Assembly: GCA_963772265.1 (NCBI GenBank)
Contig: CAVYWS010000010.1
Span: forward strand, 1 to 64,000
Direction of reading: 5' to 3'
DNA from: Mayfieldus sp963772265
GTDB taxonomy: Bacteria > Actinomycetota > Thermoleophilia > Solirubrobacterales > 70-9
DNA: 64,000 bases
The position numbers and the translations under genes were made by a program. The notes beneath the pieces were generated by a model. The model had not been told where the DNA came from. It searched no databases and worked only from the letters and a program-made list of their open reading frames with translations. Positions 54,738 to 64,000 of this stretch are shown piece after piece. Position 1 is the first letter of the stretch. Each line of letters begins with the position of its first letter.

Positions 54738-54762
54738 ACGACCGGCGATGAAGCGTGCGCTC

Positions 54763-54786
54763 CGCCCCGCCAGGGCCGGCGGGGCG
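54763..54786 (+). terminator. GC hairpin after the exported-protein gene
   Basis: CGCCCCGCC (54763-54771) and GGCGGGGCG (54778-54786) form a nine-base stem with a six-base loop 26 bases after the stop. It probably ends the upstream transcript ahead of purS. Confidence 0.6.
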
Positions 54787-54837
54787 CTCGGCCACGTCGC
54801 GATCGGTGCATCACGCCGAGTCCGTAATCTGAGGCCC

Positions 54838-55068
54838 GTGAAGGCAAGGGTCCTGATCCGGCCCAAGGAGGGCATCCTCGATCCCCAGGGCAAGGCGGTC
54901 GAGCGGGCGCTGCCGGCGCTCGGCTTCGACGACGTCTCCCACGTGAGGGTGGGGCGCATGGTCGAGCTGCAGGCCGAGAGCGCCGACGACCTCCCCGCCC
55001 TCTGCGAGAAGCTGCTCGCCAACCCGCTGATCGAGGATTTCGAGATCGAGGTCCTGGACCACGCAGTG
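54838..55068 (+). CDS. purS: Phosphoribosylformylglycinamidine synthase subunit PurS
   Basis: About 76 residues from GTG 54838 (KARVLIRPKEGILDPQGKA), with FDDVSHVRVGRMVELQ and CEKLLANPLIEDFEIEVL, the full small PurS fold that bridges PurQ and PurL. No stop codon separates it from purQ: the frame continues unbroken through the PurQ start (VKWGVVQFPGS). Either the two are fused or the purS stop was lost by a single-base error. Confidence 0.85.
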
Positions 55069-55729
55069 AAGTGGGGCGTGGTTCAGTTTCCGGGTTCCTG
55101 CGACGAGCGGGATGCCCTCGGCCGCTGCCGGCCGGACCGGGGAGGCGCGACTGCTCTGGCACGGCGACGGCGAGCTGGGAGACGTCGACGGGGTGATCGT
55201 CCCCGGCGGCTTCTCCTACGGCGACTACCTGCGCGCCGGCGCGATCGCCCGCTTCTCGCCGCTGATGGAGGCGGTGGGCGAATTCGCCGCGCGCGGCGGG
55301 CCGGTGCTTGGGATCTGCAACGGCTTTCAGGTCCTCTGCGAGGCGGGGCTCCTGCCCGGGGCGCTGCTCGTCAACGAGGGGATTCGCTTCGTCTGCCGCC
55401 AGGTCGAGCTGGTGGTGGAGAGCGACCGCTCGCCTTTCACCGCCGAGCTGCGGCAGGGGGAGCGGCTGTCCGTCCCGGTCAAGCACGGGGAGGGGCGCTA
55501 TTTCGCGCCGGATGACCTGCTCGACGAGCTCGAGGCGCGGGGCCAGGTGGCGCTGCGCTACGCGCCCGGGCAGAACCCGAACGGGTCGATGCGGGACATC
55601 GCCGCGGTCACCAACGAGGCCGGCAACGTCTTCGGCCTGATGCCGCACCCCGAGCACGCCGTCGACGATCTGACCGGCTCGACCGACGGGCTGAGGCTGT
55701 TCGAGGGCGCGGCGAAGGCGACGGCGTGA
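55066..55729 (+). CDS. purQ: Phosphoribosylformylglycinamidine synthase subunit PurQ (frame shift)
   Basis: Starts at GTG 55066 (KWGVVQFPGSCDERDAL). One extra G in CTCGGCC near 55108 shifts the frame; the protein continues EARLLWHGDGELGDVDGVI, GGFSYGDYLRAGAIARF, the glutaminase nucleophile in LGICNGFQVLCEAG, and FGLMPHPEHAVDD with the catalytic His and Glu. It supplies ammonia from glutamine to PurL. The restored length is about 220 residues. Its stop overlaps the purL start (GTGA). Confidence 0.9.
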
Positions 55730-57924
55730 CCCTGACCGCCGAGGGCCGCCACCGCGAGCTCGGGCTCACCGACCCCGAGTACGACCGCATCTGCGAGCTG
55801 CTCGAGCGCGAGCCCAACGAGGTCGAGCTGGCGATGTTCTCGCTGCTCTGGTCCGAGCACTGCGCCTACAAGCACTCGCGCCAGCTGCTGCGCCGGCTTC
55901 CCACCGAGGGCGAGCGGGTGGTGATGGGGCCGGGCGAGAACGCCGGTGCCGTCGACCTCGGCAACGGCTATGCGGCCGCGTTCAAGGTCGAGTCGCACAA
56001 CCATCCCAGCGCGGTCGAGCCGTTCCAGGGCGCGGCAACCGGGGTCGGCGGGATCCTGCGCGACGTCTTCGCGCTCGGGGCGCGCCCGATCGCGGTCCTC
56101 GACTCGCTGCGCTTCGGCGAGCTCGACTCGCAGCGCTCGCGCTACCTGCTCGACGGAGCGGTGCGGGGGATCGGCCACTACGGAAACTCGATCGGGGTGC
56201 CGACCGTCGGCGGCGAGATCTATTTCGAGGCGCCCTACGAGCACAACTGCCTGGTCAACGCGATGTGCGTGGGCCTGGCCCGAACCGAGGAGATGGTCCG
56301 TGCGGCGGCGTCGGGGCCCGGCAACCTCGTCGTCCTGATCGGCGCCTCGACCGGGCGCGACGGGATCGGCGGCGCCTCGGTGCTCGCCTCGGCCGAGCTC
56401 GAGGAGGGCCAGCAGAAGCGGCCCAGCGTCCAGATCGGCGACCCGTTCGAGGAGTCGAAGCTCTTGGAGTGCTGCCTGGAGCTGCTCGGAGACGGCCTGC
56501 TCGTCTCGCTGCAGGACCTCGGCGCCGCCGGCCTCACCTCCTCGGCCGGAGAGATGGCCTCGGCCGGTGGAGTCGGCATCGACATCGACGTCGCCAGGGT
56601 GCCGCTGCGCGAGGCCGACATGGAGCCCTTCGAGATCATGGTCTCCGAGTCCCAGGAGCGGATGCTGGCCGTGGTCGAGCCCTCGAACCTCGAGCCGGTG
56701 CTGCGGCGCTGCGAGAAGTGGCAGACCGGCGCGGCTGCGATCGGCGAGGTGACCGAGAGCGGCAGGATCCGCGTCCTCAGCGGGGACGAGGTGGTCGGCG
56801 ACGTCCCGGTCTCGGCCCTGGTCGACGAGTGCCCGCTCTACGACCTCGAGCCCGAGCAGCCGCAGGCCTGGGAGTTCGGCAACAGCGCCCGGATCGGAGC
56901 CGACGCCGACGCCGCCGAGGCACTGCTGGCACTGCTTGCATCCCCCAACGTCGCCTCGAAGCGCTGGGCCTTCGAGCAGTACGACTCGGTCGTCGGCTCG
57001 CGCACCGTGCGCCGCCCCGAGGCCGCCGACGCGGCTGTGCTGCAGGTGCCCGAGGCCGAGACCGCGATTGCGGTCGCGATCGACGGCAACGGCCGCCGCG
57101 TCGCCTGCGACCCCTACAACGGAACGGTCGAGGCGGTGCTCGAATGCGCGGCGAACCTCGCCTGCGTCGGCGCCGAGCCACTCGGCGTCACCAACTGCCT
57201 CAACTTCGGCAATCCGGAGAAGCCCGGGCCCGCCTGGCAGCTCGATCGCGCCGTGGCCGGCCTCGCCGAAGCCTGCACCGCACTCGATGCCCCGGTCGTC
57301 GGCGGCAACGTCTCGCTCTACAACGAGGGGCCCGAGGGGCCGATCTACCCAACCCCGGTGATCGGCATGGTCGGCGAGCTTCCCGACCCGGCCCGCGCCG
57401 CGCCGAGCGGATTCGCCCGCGCCGGCGACGCGATCGCGCTCGCCGGCCCGTTCGCGCCCTCGCTGGCCGGCTCGGAGCTGGCGAAGCTGCGCGGCGAGCT
57501 CGACCTCGGCCTGCCGGGGGTCGATCTGACGACGATGGCGGCGGCGCTCGCCGCGCTGCGCGAGGCGGTGCGATCAGGAGCCGTCGCCTCCGCCCACGAC
57601 GTCAGCGACGGCGGCCTGGCCGCCGCGCTCGCCGAGTGCTCGATCGCCGGCGGCGTCGGCTGCCGGGTCGACATCGATCCGCTGGTCGAGGAGCGCGGCG
57701 TCTCCGGCGAGACGGCGCTGTTCGGCGAGGGGCCGGGCGGCTTCGTGCTCAGCGGCGAGCGCTCGCGCCTCGAAGCGCTGGCCTCCGAGGCGCTGGCCGT
57801 GCTGCTGGTCGGCGAGGTCGGCGGCGAGGCGATCGAGATCGAGGCTGCCGAGCAATCGCTTGCGGTGCCGCTTGGGGATGCCGAGCGCGCCTGGCGCTCA
57901 CTCGCCGAGAGCGCCGAGCCCTAA
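55726..57924 (+). CDS. purL: Phosphoribosylformylglycinamidine synthase subunit PurL
   Basis: A 732-residue small-type PurL starting at GTG 55726. Blocks are SEHCAYKHSR, GENAGAVDLG, FKVESHNHPSAVEPFQGAA, SLQDLGAAGLTSSAGEM, TNCLNFGNPEKPG, VGGNVSLYNE and the late ASAHDVSDGGLAAALAE. It forms FGAM with PurQ and PurS, both encoded directly upstream. No frame break. It overlaps the convergent gene at 57921 by four bases. Confidence 0.97.
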   Translation: MTLTAEGRHRELGLTDPEYDRICELLEREPNEVELAMFSLLWSEHCAYKHSRQLLRRLPTEGERVVMGPGENAGAVDLGNGYAAAFKVESHNHPSAVEPFQGAATGVGGILRDVFALGARPIAVLDSLRFGELDSQRSRYLLDGAVRGIGHYGNSIGVPTVGGEIYFEAPYEHNCLVNAMCVGLARTEEMVRAAASGPGNLVVLIGASTGRDGIGGASVLASAELEEGQQKRPSVQIGDPFEESKLLECCLELLGDGLLVSLQDLGAAGLTSSAGEMASAGGVGIDIDVARVPLREADMEPFEIMVSESQERMLAVVEPSNLEPVLRRCEKWQTGAAAIGEVTESGRIRVLSGDEVVGDVPVSALVDECPLYDLEPEQPQAWEFGNSARIGADADAAEALLALLASPNVASKRWAFEQYDSVVGSRTVRRPEAADAAVLQVPEAETAIAVAIDGNGRRVACDPYNGTVEAVLECAANLACVGAEPLGVTNCLNFGNPEKPGPAWQLDRAVAGLAEACTALDAPVVGGNVSLYNEGPEGPIYPTPVIGMVGELPDPARAAPSGFARAGDAIALAGPFAPSLAGSELAKLRGELDLGLPGVDLTTMAAALAALREAVRSGAVASAHDVSDGGLAAALAECSIAGGVGCRVDIDPLVEERGVSGETALFGEGPGGFVLSGERSRLEALASEALAVLLVGEVGGEAIEIEAAEQSLAVPLGDAERAWRSLAESAEP

Positions 57925-58412
57925 CCCAGCTTGCGGTAGGTGAGATCGAAGTCGATCTCCCAGTCAGAGCCGTCCGGCGCCTTCTCCCAGCGGCCCTCGA
58001 TCGTCTGCCCGTGGTCGGAGAAAGTGCCTTCGAAGCGCTGCGGGAAAGGGTCCGGCGAGTCCCGCCAGAGCTTCCAGACGCCGTCCTTGAGCGTCATCTC
58101 GTAAATGCGATGCACGCCGCGCGAGTCGAAGTAGTACTGGCGGAAAGCCTCGGGGTCGTCGCCGGAGCCGATGATCATGATGCCGTCGGGCGCCTCGGGC
58201 ATGTCGACCGACTGGCGCTGGACCAGAAACGTCCGACCAGCGAACCACTCGAAGCTGGCGCGCGCCTCGGCAGCCCACCGCGGCCCGCCGGGCGGGCCGG
58301 CCTCGAGCGACCACTCTCCGACCAGCGCCTCGAGCCGGTCGAGGGCGGGATTCCTACCGGCCTGCTGCATGATCTCCTCCCGGAGCTCGGTTGCCTGGAT
58401 CCTAGACGCCAT
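57921..58412 (-). CDS. DUF1579-like protein
   Basis: A 163-residue single-domain protein, start ATG 58412 or ATG 58367. Features are ALDRLEALVGEWSLEAG, ASFEWFAGRTFLVQR, a FRQYYFDSRGVHRIYEM strand and the closing FEGTFSDHGQTIEGRWE and FDLTYRKLG. This is a lipocalin-like beta barrel of the DUF1579 type, common in actinobacteria. No known activity. It lies on the opposite strand between purL and purF. Confidence 0.75.
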   Translation of the reverse strand: MASRIQATELREEIMQQAGRNPALDRLEALVGEWSLEAGPPGGPRWAAEARASFEWFAGRTFLVQRQSVDMPEAPDGIMIIGSGDDPEAFRQYYFDSRGVHRIYEMTLKDGVWKLWRDSPDPFPQRFEGTFSDHGQTIEGRWEKAPDGSDWEIDFDLTYRKLG

Positions 58413-58503
58413 TTCCCAGCCTGATCCGCCCCCGTTGCTACCCTGCCGATGTAGGCACTCCGCCTGCGCGTCCCACCCCTCTAAATGCGAGGCAACGCGC
58501 CCT

Positions 58504-59952
58504 TTGACCGCTGATCAGCGGCTTCATCTAGAACGCGAGGGTCCACGCGACGAGTGCGGCGTTTTCGGCGTCTACGCGCCGGGAAAAGACGTCGCCCGCT
58601 TCGCCTACTTCGGGCTCTACGCGCTCCAGCACCGCGGACAGGAGTCGGCCGGAATCGCCACCTGTGAGGGCGGCCACATCACCACCCTGCGCGACTCCGG
58701 CCTGGTCTCGCAGGTCTTCGACGAGGAGAAGCTGCGGGCGCTGGAGGGCGACATGGCGATCGGCCACGTGCGCTACTCGACCACCGGCGGCGGCTCCTGG
58801 GAGAACGCGCAGCCGGTCTGGCGCGACGACGGCCGCGAGCTGGCGCTCGCCCACAACGGCAACCTGACCAACGCGGTCGAGCTCTACAACGACCTGCGGG
58901 CGGGCGGAATCGAGTTTCGCGGCACCTCGGACTCCGAGATCATGGCCGCGCTTCTGTCCTCCAACGAAGGCCGCCACATCGAGGACGCCGTCGCCGACGT
59001 GATGCCTCGGCTGGAGGGCGCCTACTCGACGGTGGCGATGACCAAGCACGCGATCGTCGCTTTCCGCGACCCCTATGGGGTGCGGCCGCTGGCACTGGGG
59101 CGGCTCGACGACCGCTACGTGGTCGCCTCGGAGAGCTGCGCCTTCGACATCATCGGGGCCACCTTCCTGCGCGAGGTCCACCCCGGCGAGCTGGTCTCGC
59201 TGACCGAGCGTGGGCTGGAGGCGCGCCAGGTGATCCGCTCCGACCGCCCGGCCTTCTGCGTCTTCGAGCAGATCTACTTCTCGCGGCCCGACTCGCGGCT
59301 CGAAGGCGGGGTCGTGCAGCAGTCGCGCGGGCGAATGGGAGAGATCCTCTGGCGCGAAGCGCCGGTCGACGCCGACCTGGTGATCTCGGTGCCCGACTCG
59401 GGCAACCCCGCCGCCAACGGCTTCGCCCGCGCCTCGGGGATTCCGCAGGACGACGGGCTGATCAAGAACCGCTACGTGGCCCGCACCTTCATCCAGCCCG
59501 GGCAGGAGCTCCGAAAGCACGGCCTGCGGATGAAGTTCAACCCGCTGCCCGAGATCGTCGAGGGCAAGCGGGTGGTCGTGGTCGACGACTCGATCGTGCG
59601 CGGCAACACCACGCGGCAGATCGTCGGCATGCTGCGGGACGCCGGCGCGCTCGAGGTCCACCTGCGGATCTCGGCTCCGCCGATCCGCCATCCCTGCCAC
59701 TACGGGATCGACATGTCGACCAGCGAGGAGATGATCGCCCACGGGCGGACGATCGACGAGGTCGCCGTGGAGCTGGGCGCCGACTCGCTCGCGTACCTCT
59801 CGCTCGACGGCGTCTACGAGGCGGTGGGCAGCGGGCCGGAGGTCCATTGCGATGCCTGCTTCACGGGTCGCTACCCGCTCGGCGGCGACCCCGATTCGGC
59901 GAACGGAAAGTTCGCCCTCGAGGAAATCGCCGTCGTCCCGGCCAGCAGCTGA
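58504..59952 (+). CDS. purF: Amidophosphoribosyltransferase
   Basis: A 482-residue enzyme of the first committed purine step, starting at TTG 58504 with a 14-residue propeptide ahead of Cys in DECGVFGVY, the glutaminase nucleophile after processing. Blocks are LQHRGQESAG, GHVRYSTTGG, LAHNGNLTN, DPYGVRPLALG, VPDSGNPAANGFA and the PRPP loop VVVVDDSIVRGNTTRQI. Two C-terminal Cys (VHCDACF) fit Fe-S ligands. No frame break; purM is not adjacent. Confidence 0.96.
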   Translation: MTADQRLHLEREGPRDECGVFGVYAPGKDVARFAYFGLYALQHRGQESAGIATCEGGHITTLRDSGLVSQVFDEEKLRALEGDMAIGHVRYSTTGGGSWENAQPVWRDDGRELALAHNGNLTNAVELYNDLRAGGIEFRGTSDSEIMAALLSSNEGRHIEDAVADVMPRLEGAYSTVAMTKHAIVAFRDPYGVRPLALGRLDDRYVVASESCAFDIIGATFLREVHPGELVSLTERGLEARQVIRSDRPAFCVFEQIYFSRPDSRLEGGVVQQSRGRMGEILWREAPVDADLVISVPDSGNPAANGFARASGIPQDDGLIKNRYVARTFIQPGQELRKHGLRMKFNPLPEIVEGKRVVVVDDSIVRGNTTRQIVGMLRDAGALEVHLRISAPPIRHPCHYGIDMSTSEEMIAHGRTIDEVAVELGADSLAYLSLDGVYEAVGSGPEVHCDACFTGRYPLGGDPDSANGKFALEEIAVVPASS

Positions 59953-59973
59953 ACGCCCGGTAGGGTCGCGCCC

Positions 59974-60592
59974 GTGGCCGGCTTCAAGCTCTGCGTGCTC
60001 GCCTCGGGCACGGGCACCAACCTGCAGGCGATCATCGACCAGCTGCACGGCTCGGACGGGATCGAGGTCGCCGGAGTGGGCTCCGACAAGCCCGGCGCCC
60101 AGGCCCTGAAGAGGGCCGAGGAGGCGGGAATCGAGACGGCGGTGTTTCGCGCCGACGACTTCGAGGATCGCGAGGCGCGTGACGCGGCGATCGGGGACTG
60201 GGCCGAGGGCCTGGGCGCCGAGCTGATCGTCCTCGCCGGCTACATGCAGCTTCTCTCGGCCTCGCTGGTGGCCCGGTTCCGAAACCGGATCATCAACGTG
60301 CATCCGGCGCTTTTGCCCTCGTTTCCGGGGCTCGACGCGGTCCAGCAGGCACTCGACCACGGGGTCAAGGTCACCGGGGTCACCGTGCACTTCGTCGACG
60401 AGGGAGTCGATTCGGGCCCGATCATCCTGCAGCGGCCGGTCCCGGTTCCCGCGGATCGCGAATGGGAGACGCTCGAGGAGGCGATCCACGCCTCCGAGCA
60501 CGCCTTGCTGCCGGAGGCGATCCGGCTGATCGCCGCGGGCCGGGTCCGGATTCGACCCCGGCAGCCCGCGGGTGGTTTCGATCGAGGGCTAG
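59974..60592 (+). CDS. purN: Phosphoribosylglycinamide formyltransferase (3' shift)
   Basis: Starts at GTG 59974 (AGFKLCVLASGTGTNLQAI). Blocks are VVDELIVLAGYMQLL-type (LIVLAGYMQLLSA), NVHPALLPSFPG with the catalytic Asn and His, VTVHFVDEGVDSGPII and the final HASEHALLPEAIRLI. Near 60556 an extra C shifts the frame; restoring it gives DPGSPRVVSIEG and stop TAG 60590-60592. It formylates GAR with formyl-THF. The restored length is about 205 residues. Confidence 0.92.
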
Positions 60593-60671
60593 GCAGAGCC
60601 GACCGCTACCAAGAAGTGGTAAAGATTCCCGGGTCCTTTTCGGTACTGGCAAGAGCAGGAGGCTCGCCTCG

Positions 60672-61337
60672 ATGAGAAAGCTGAAGGCACGGATTGCGGC
60701 GCTCGCGCTGAGCGTCGTCGGACTCGGATTGATCGCGGCACCCGTCGCCCAGGGCGCGGACTTCACGATTCCGTTCAACAACTGGCAGGTCGAGCGGCAC
60801 CCTCGGGATAAAGAAGCTCAACCAGAACATCCAGCTTCCCCCCGACTCGGCGTTCAACGGCGCAGGCCAACATCACCCAGGGCACGATCTCGGGGCACCA
60901 CCACGATTCCCGATTTCACGACGACAGTGAGGATTGCTCGGGCTGGTGCCATCCCAGGTCACCCTCTCGATCAAGGAGACCTCACCGACCGCGGGCACGA
61001 TCCGGTTCGACCCTGACGGCAACGCGACAACCCACGCCACCGCTCGACCGACGTGCGGATCAAGAAGCTGGGGCTGCTGGGGCTGTCGGTCCCGCCTGGC
61101 GCGAATTGCCACACCTCGTCGCCGGTCGTGCTGCCGCTCGATGGCGAGCGCGCACGCTGGCCCAGCTCGGGACCACGGGACTCAATTTCTCGGGACCTAC
61201 AACCTGCCGAAGCTGACCGGGTGCGGCCTGTTGACCCCGACCCTGAACCGTTGATGGCGGGGCCGAACAACCCGTTCGCGCTCACCCTGAAGCCGCCGAC
61301 CGCCGCCGGTCTGAGCGTGGCGAAAACTCGCAGTTAG
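60672..61337 (+). pseudogene. Exported protein gene with many frame shifts
   Basis: From ATG 60672 a signal peptide (LALSVVGLGLIAAPVAQGA) is clear, followed by pieces in successive frames: GIKKLNQNIQLPPDSAF, TTTIPDFTTTVRI, LVPSQVTLSIKETSPTAG, RIKKLGLLGLSVPPGANC, TYNLPKLTGCGLLTP and FALTLKPPTAAGLSVA up to the stop at 61337. At least six changes are needed within 665 bases, denser than elsewhere. The pieces read as one beta-rich exported protein of about 220 residues. Decay and error are both possible. Confidence 0.6.
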
Positions 61338-61342
61338 CGCGA

Positions 61343-61368
61343 AGTGGGCCGCCGAAGGGCGGCCCACT
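61343..61368 (+). terminator. GC hairpin before purH
   Basis: AGTGGGCCGCC (61343-61353) and GGCGGCCCACT (61358-61368) form an 11-base stem with a GAAG loop, six bases after the preceding stop. It likely separates purH from the upstream genes. Confidence 0.65.
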
Positions 61369-61451
61369 CGCATCTTGTCCGGCCGCCTGCGTCGCGTTCC
61401 GCGTGGGTGCCATTTAGGATCGGCTCCCCCCGATCGCGGGATCCGGACCGA

Positions 61452-63108
<1,657 letters not shown>

Positions 63109-63152
63109 CACCTGGCGTCTTCAGGGCGCCGGCGGCGGGTAGGTTGAGCGCG

Positions 63153-64000
63153 ATGCGAGTCGCCGTGCTCGGGACAGGGATCATGGGGTTTCCGATCGCC
63201 CGCAACCTCGCCGGCGCCGGGATCGAGGTCAGCGCCTGGAACCGGACCGCCGAACGGGCCGAGCCGCTGCGCGAGCACGGGGTCGATGTGCAGGCCGATG
63301 CCGAGGCGGCGATCGGCGGCGCCGATCTGGTGATCACGATCCTCAGCAACGCCGAGGCGGTGGAGGAGGTGATGGGCGGCGAAGGCCTGGAGGCCTGCGG
63401 CGAGGACACCGTCTGGGCCCAGCTCAGCACGGTCGGCATCGACGCCAACGAGCGTCTCGTGGAGCTGGCGGCCGACGCCGGCGTCAGGCTTCGTCGACGC
63501 GCCGGTCCTCGGGACCAGGCAGCCGGCCGAGCAGGGGGCGCTGGTCGTGCTTAGCGTCAGGGCCCGAGAGCGCCCGCCCGACCTGTGACCCGGCATTCGA
63601 CGCGATCGGCGCGAAGACCGTCTGGATGCCGGCCGCCGGCCAGCGGCTGAAGATGGTCGTCAACACCTGGGTCCTGAGCCTGACCGAGGCGGTGGCCGAG
63701 GCGATGGCACTGGCCGAGGGGCTGGGGATGGAGAAGGAGCGCTTCCTCGAACTGATCGAGGGCGGGCCGCTCGACAGTGCCTACGCGCACATCAAGGGCA
63801 AGATGATGATCGAAGGCGAGTTCCCGACCTCGTTCGCGCTCAACCTGGCGGCGAAGGACGCGGGGCTGATCCTCGAGGCGGCCGAGAGCGCCGAGATCTC
63901 GCTTCCGGCGCTGGAGGCCGTGCGCGAGCAAATGTCGCGCGCGGTCGAGCTGGGTCACGGCGACGAGGACATGGCAGCGACTTTCCACGCGGCCAGCGGC
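63153..64000 (+). CDS. 3-hydroxyisobutyrate dehydrogenase-type oxidoreductase, partial and frame-shifted
   Basis: From ATG 63153 the Rossmann motif VAVLGTGIMGFPIARNLAG is followed by VITILSNAEAVEEVM and WAQLSTVG. Shifts near 63488 and 63555 break the gene; restoring them gives FVDAPVLGTRQPAEQG, then KMVVNTWVLSLTEAVAEAM with the catalytic Lys, and FALNLAAKDAGLILEAAE. The window ends before the stop. The family reduces or oxidises small beta-hydroxyacids with NAD(P). Substrate unknown. Confidence 0.83.

Noticed and set aside
58528..60501. Long open frame antisense to purF and purN
   Set aside because: It mirrors the codon pattern of the plus-strand genes, is rich in Arg/Val/Gly/Asp with no domain, and has no ribosome site. 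High-GC genes commonly leave such antisense frames.

Overview
The window is very GC-rich (about 70%) and looks like chromosome from a high-GC actinobacterium. Thermoleophilia (Solirubrobacterales or a relative) is my best guess. Supporting signs are an HspR-type dnaK-grpE-dnaJ-hspR operon, an inositol-1-phosphate synthase with a phosphatidylinositol-phosphate-type synthase, frequent GTG/TTG starts, and many small secreted proteins with an N-terminal hydrophobic segment or a Lys/Arg-rich beta domain at the C-terminus. The placement is inference from gene content; no 16S gene is present.

Layout. 1-560: partial tRNA-Asp and a cold-shock gene. 560-11160: an FAH-family enzyme, a set of secreted or envelope proteins (two HEYGHH metalloproteases, a peptidoglycan-binding glycosidase-like protein, two SGNH hydrolases, a metallophosphoesterase), a short FtsH-like AAA protease and a SnoaL-like protein. 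11209-17396: a 6.1-kb segment bounded by a perfect 44-bp repeat of the 3' part of tRNA-Val(UAC). It looks like an integrated island without a recognisable integrase. It carries a minus-strand redox operon (FAD-dependent reductase, ferredoxin, lipoprotein, two small membrane proteins, di-haem ferric-reductase-like membrane protein), a second copy of the membrane protein, and an ApbE flavin transferase. 17443-27445: metabolic and housekeeping genes (aldo/keto reductase, SDR, lgt, tRNA-Glu, argF, M3-like peptidase, rRNA/tRNA uracil methyltransferase, LLM flavoenzyme). 27464-32934: UDG-superfamily protein, a glycosyltransferase-PHP fusion, and a phosphoinositide block (ino1, CDP-alcohol phosphotransferase, PAP2/Aur1-like protein). 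33055-36440: sugar kinase, endonuclease III, cytochrome c, secreted EEP phosphatase. 36491-43511: heat-shock cluster dnaK-grpE-dnaJ-hspR-clpB with a shared upstream motif. 43828-47485: cell-wall hydrolase pair and a GYD protein. 47498-63108: purine biosynthesis (purD, E, B, C, S, Q, L, F, N, H) interrupted by a P450 and secreted-protein genes. The window ends inside a 6-phosphogluconate/3-hydroxyisobutyrate dehydrogenase-type gene.

A warning runs through the window. Many otherwise convincing genes, including purD, purB, purC, purQ, purN and purH, are broken by single-base shifts, and purB also has one in-frame TAG. Because these are core genes and the break points are single bases (one in a C homopolymer), I read most of them as sequence or assembly errors rather than gene decay. 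Gene ends given for those loci are the ends after mentally restoring the frame.
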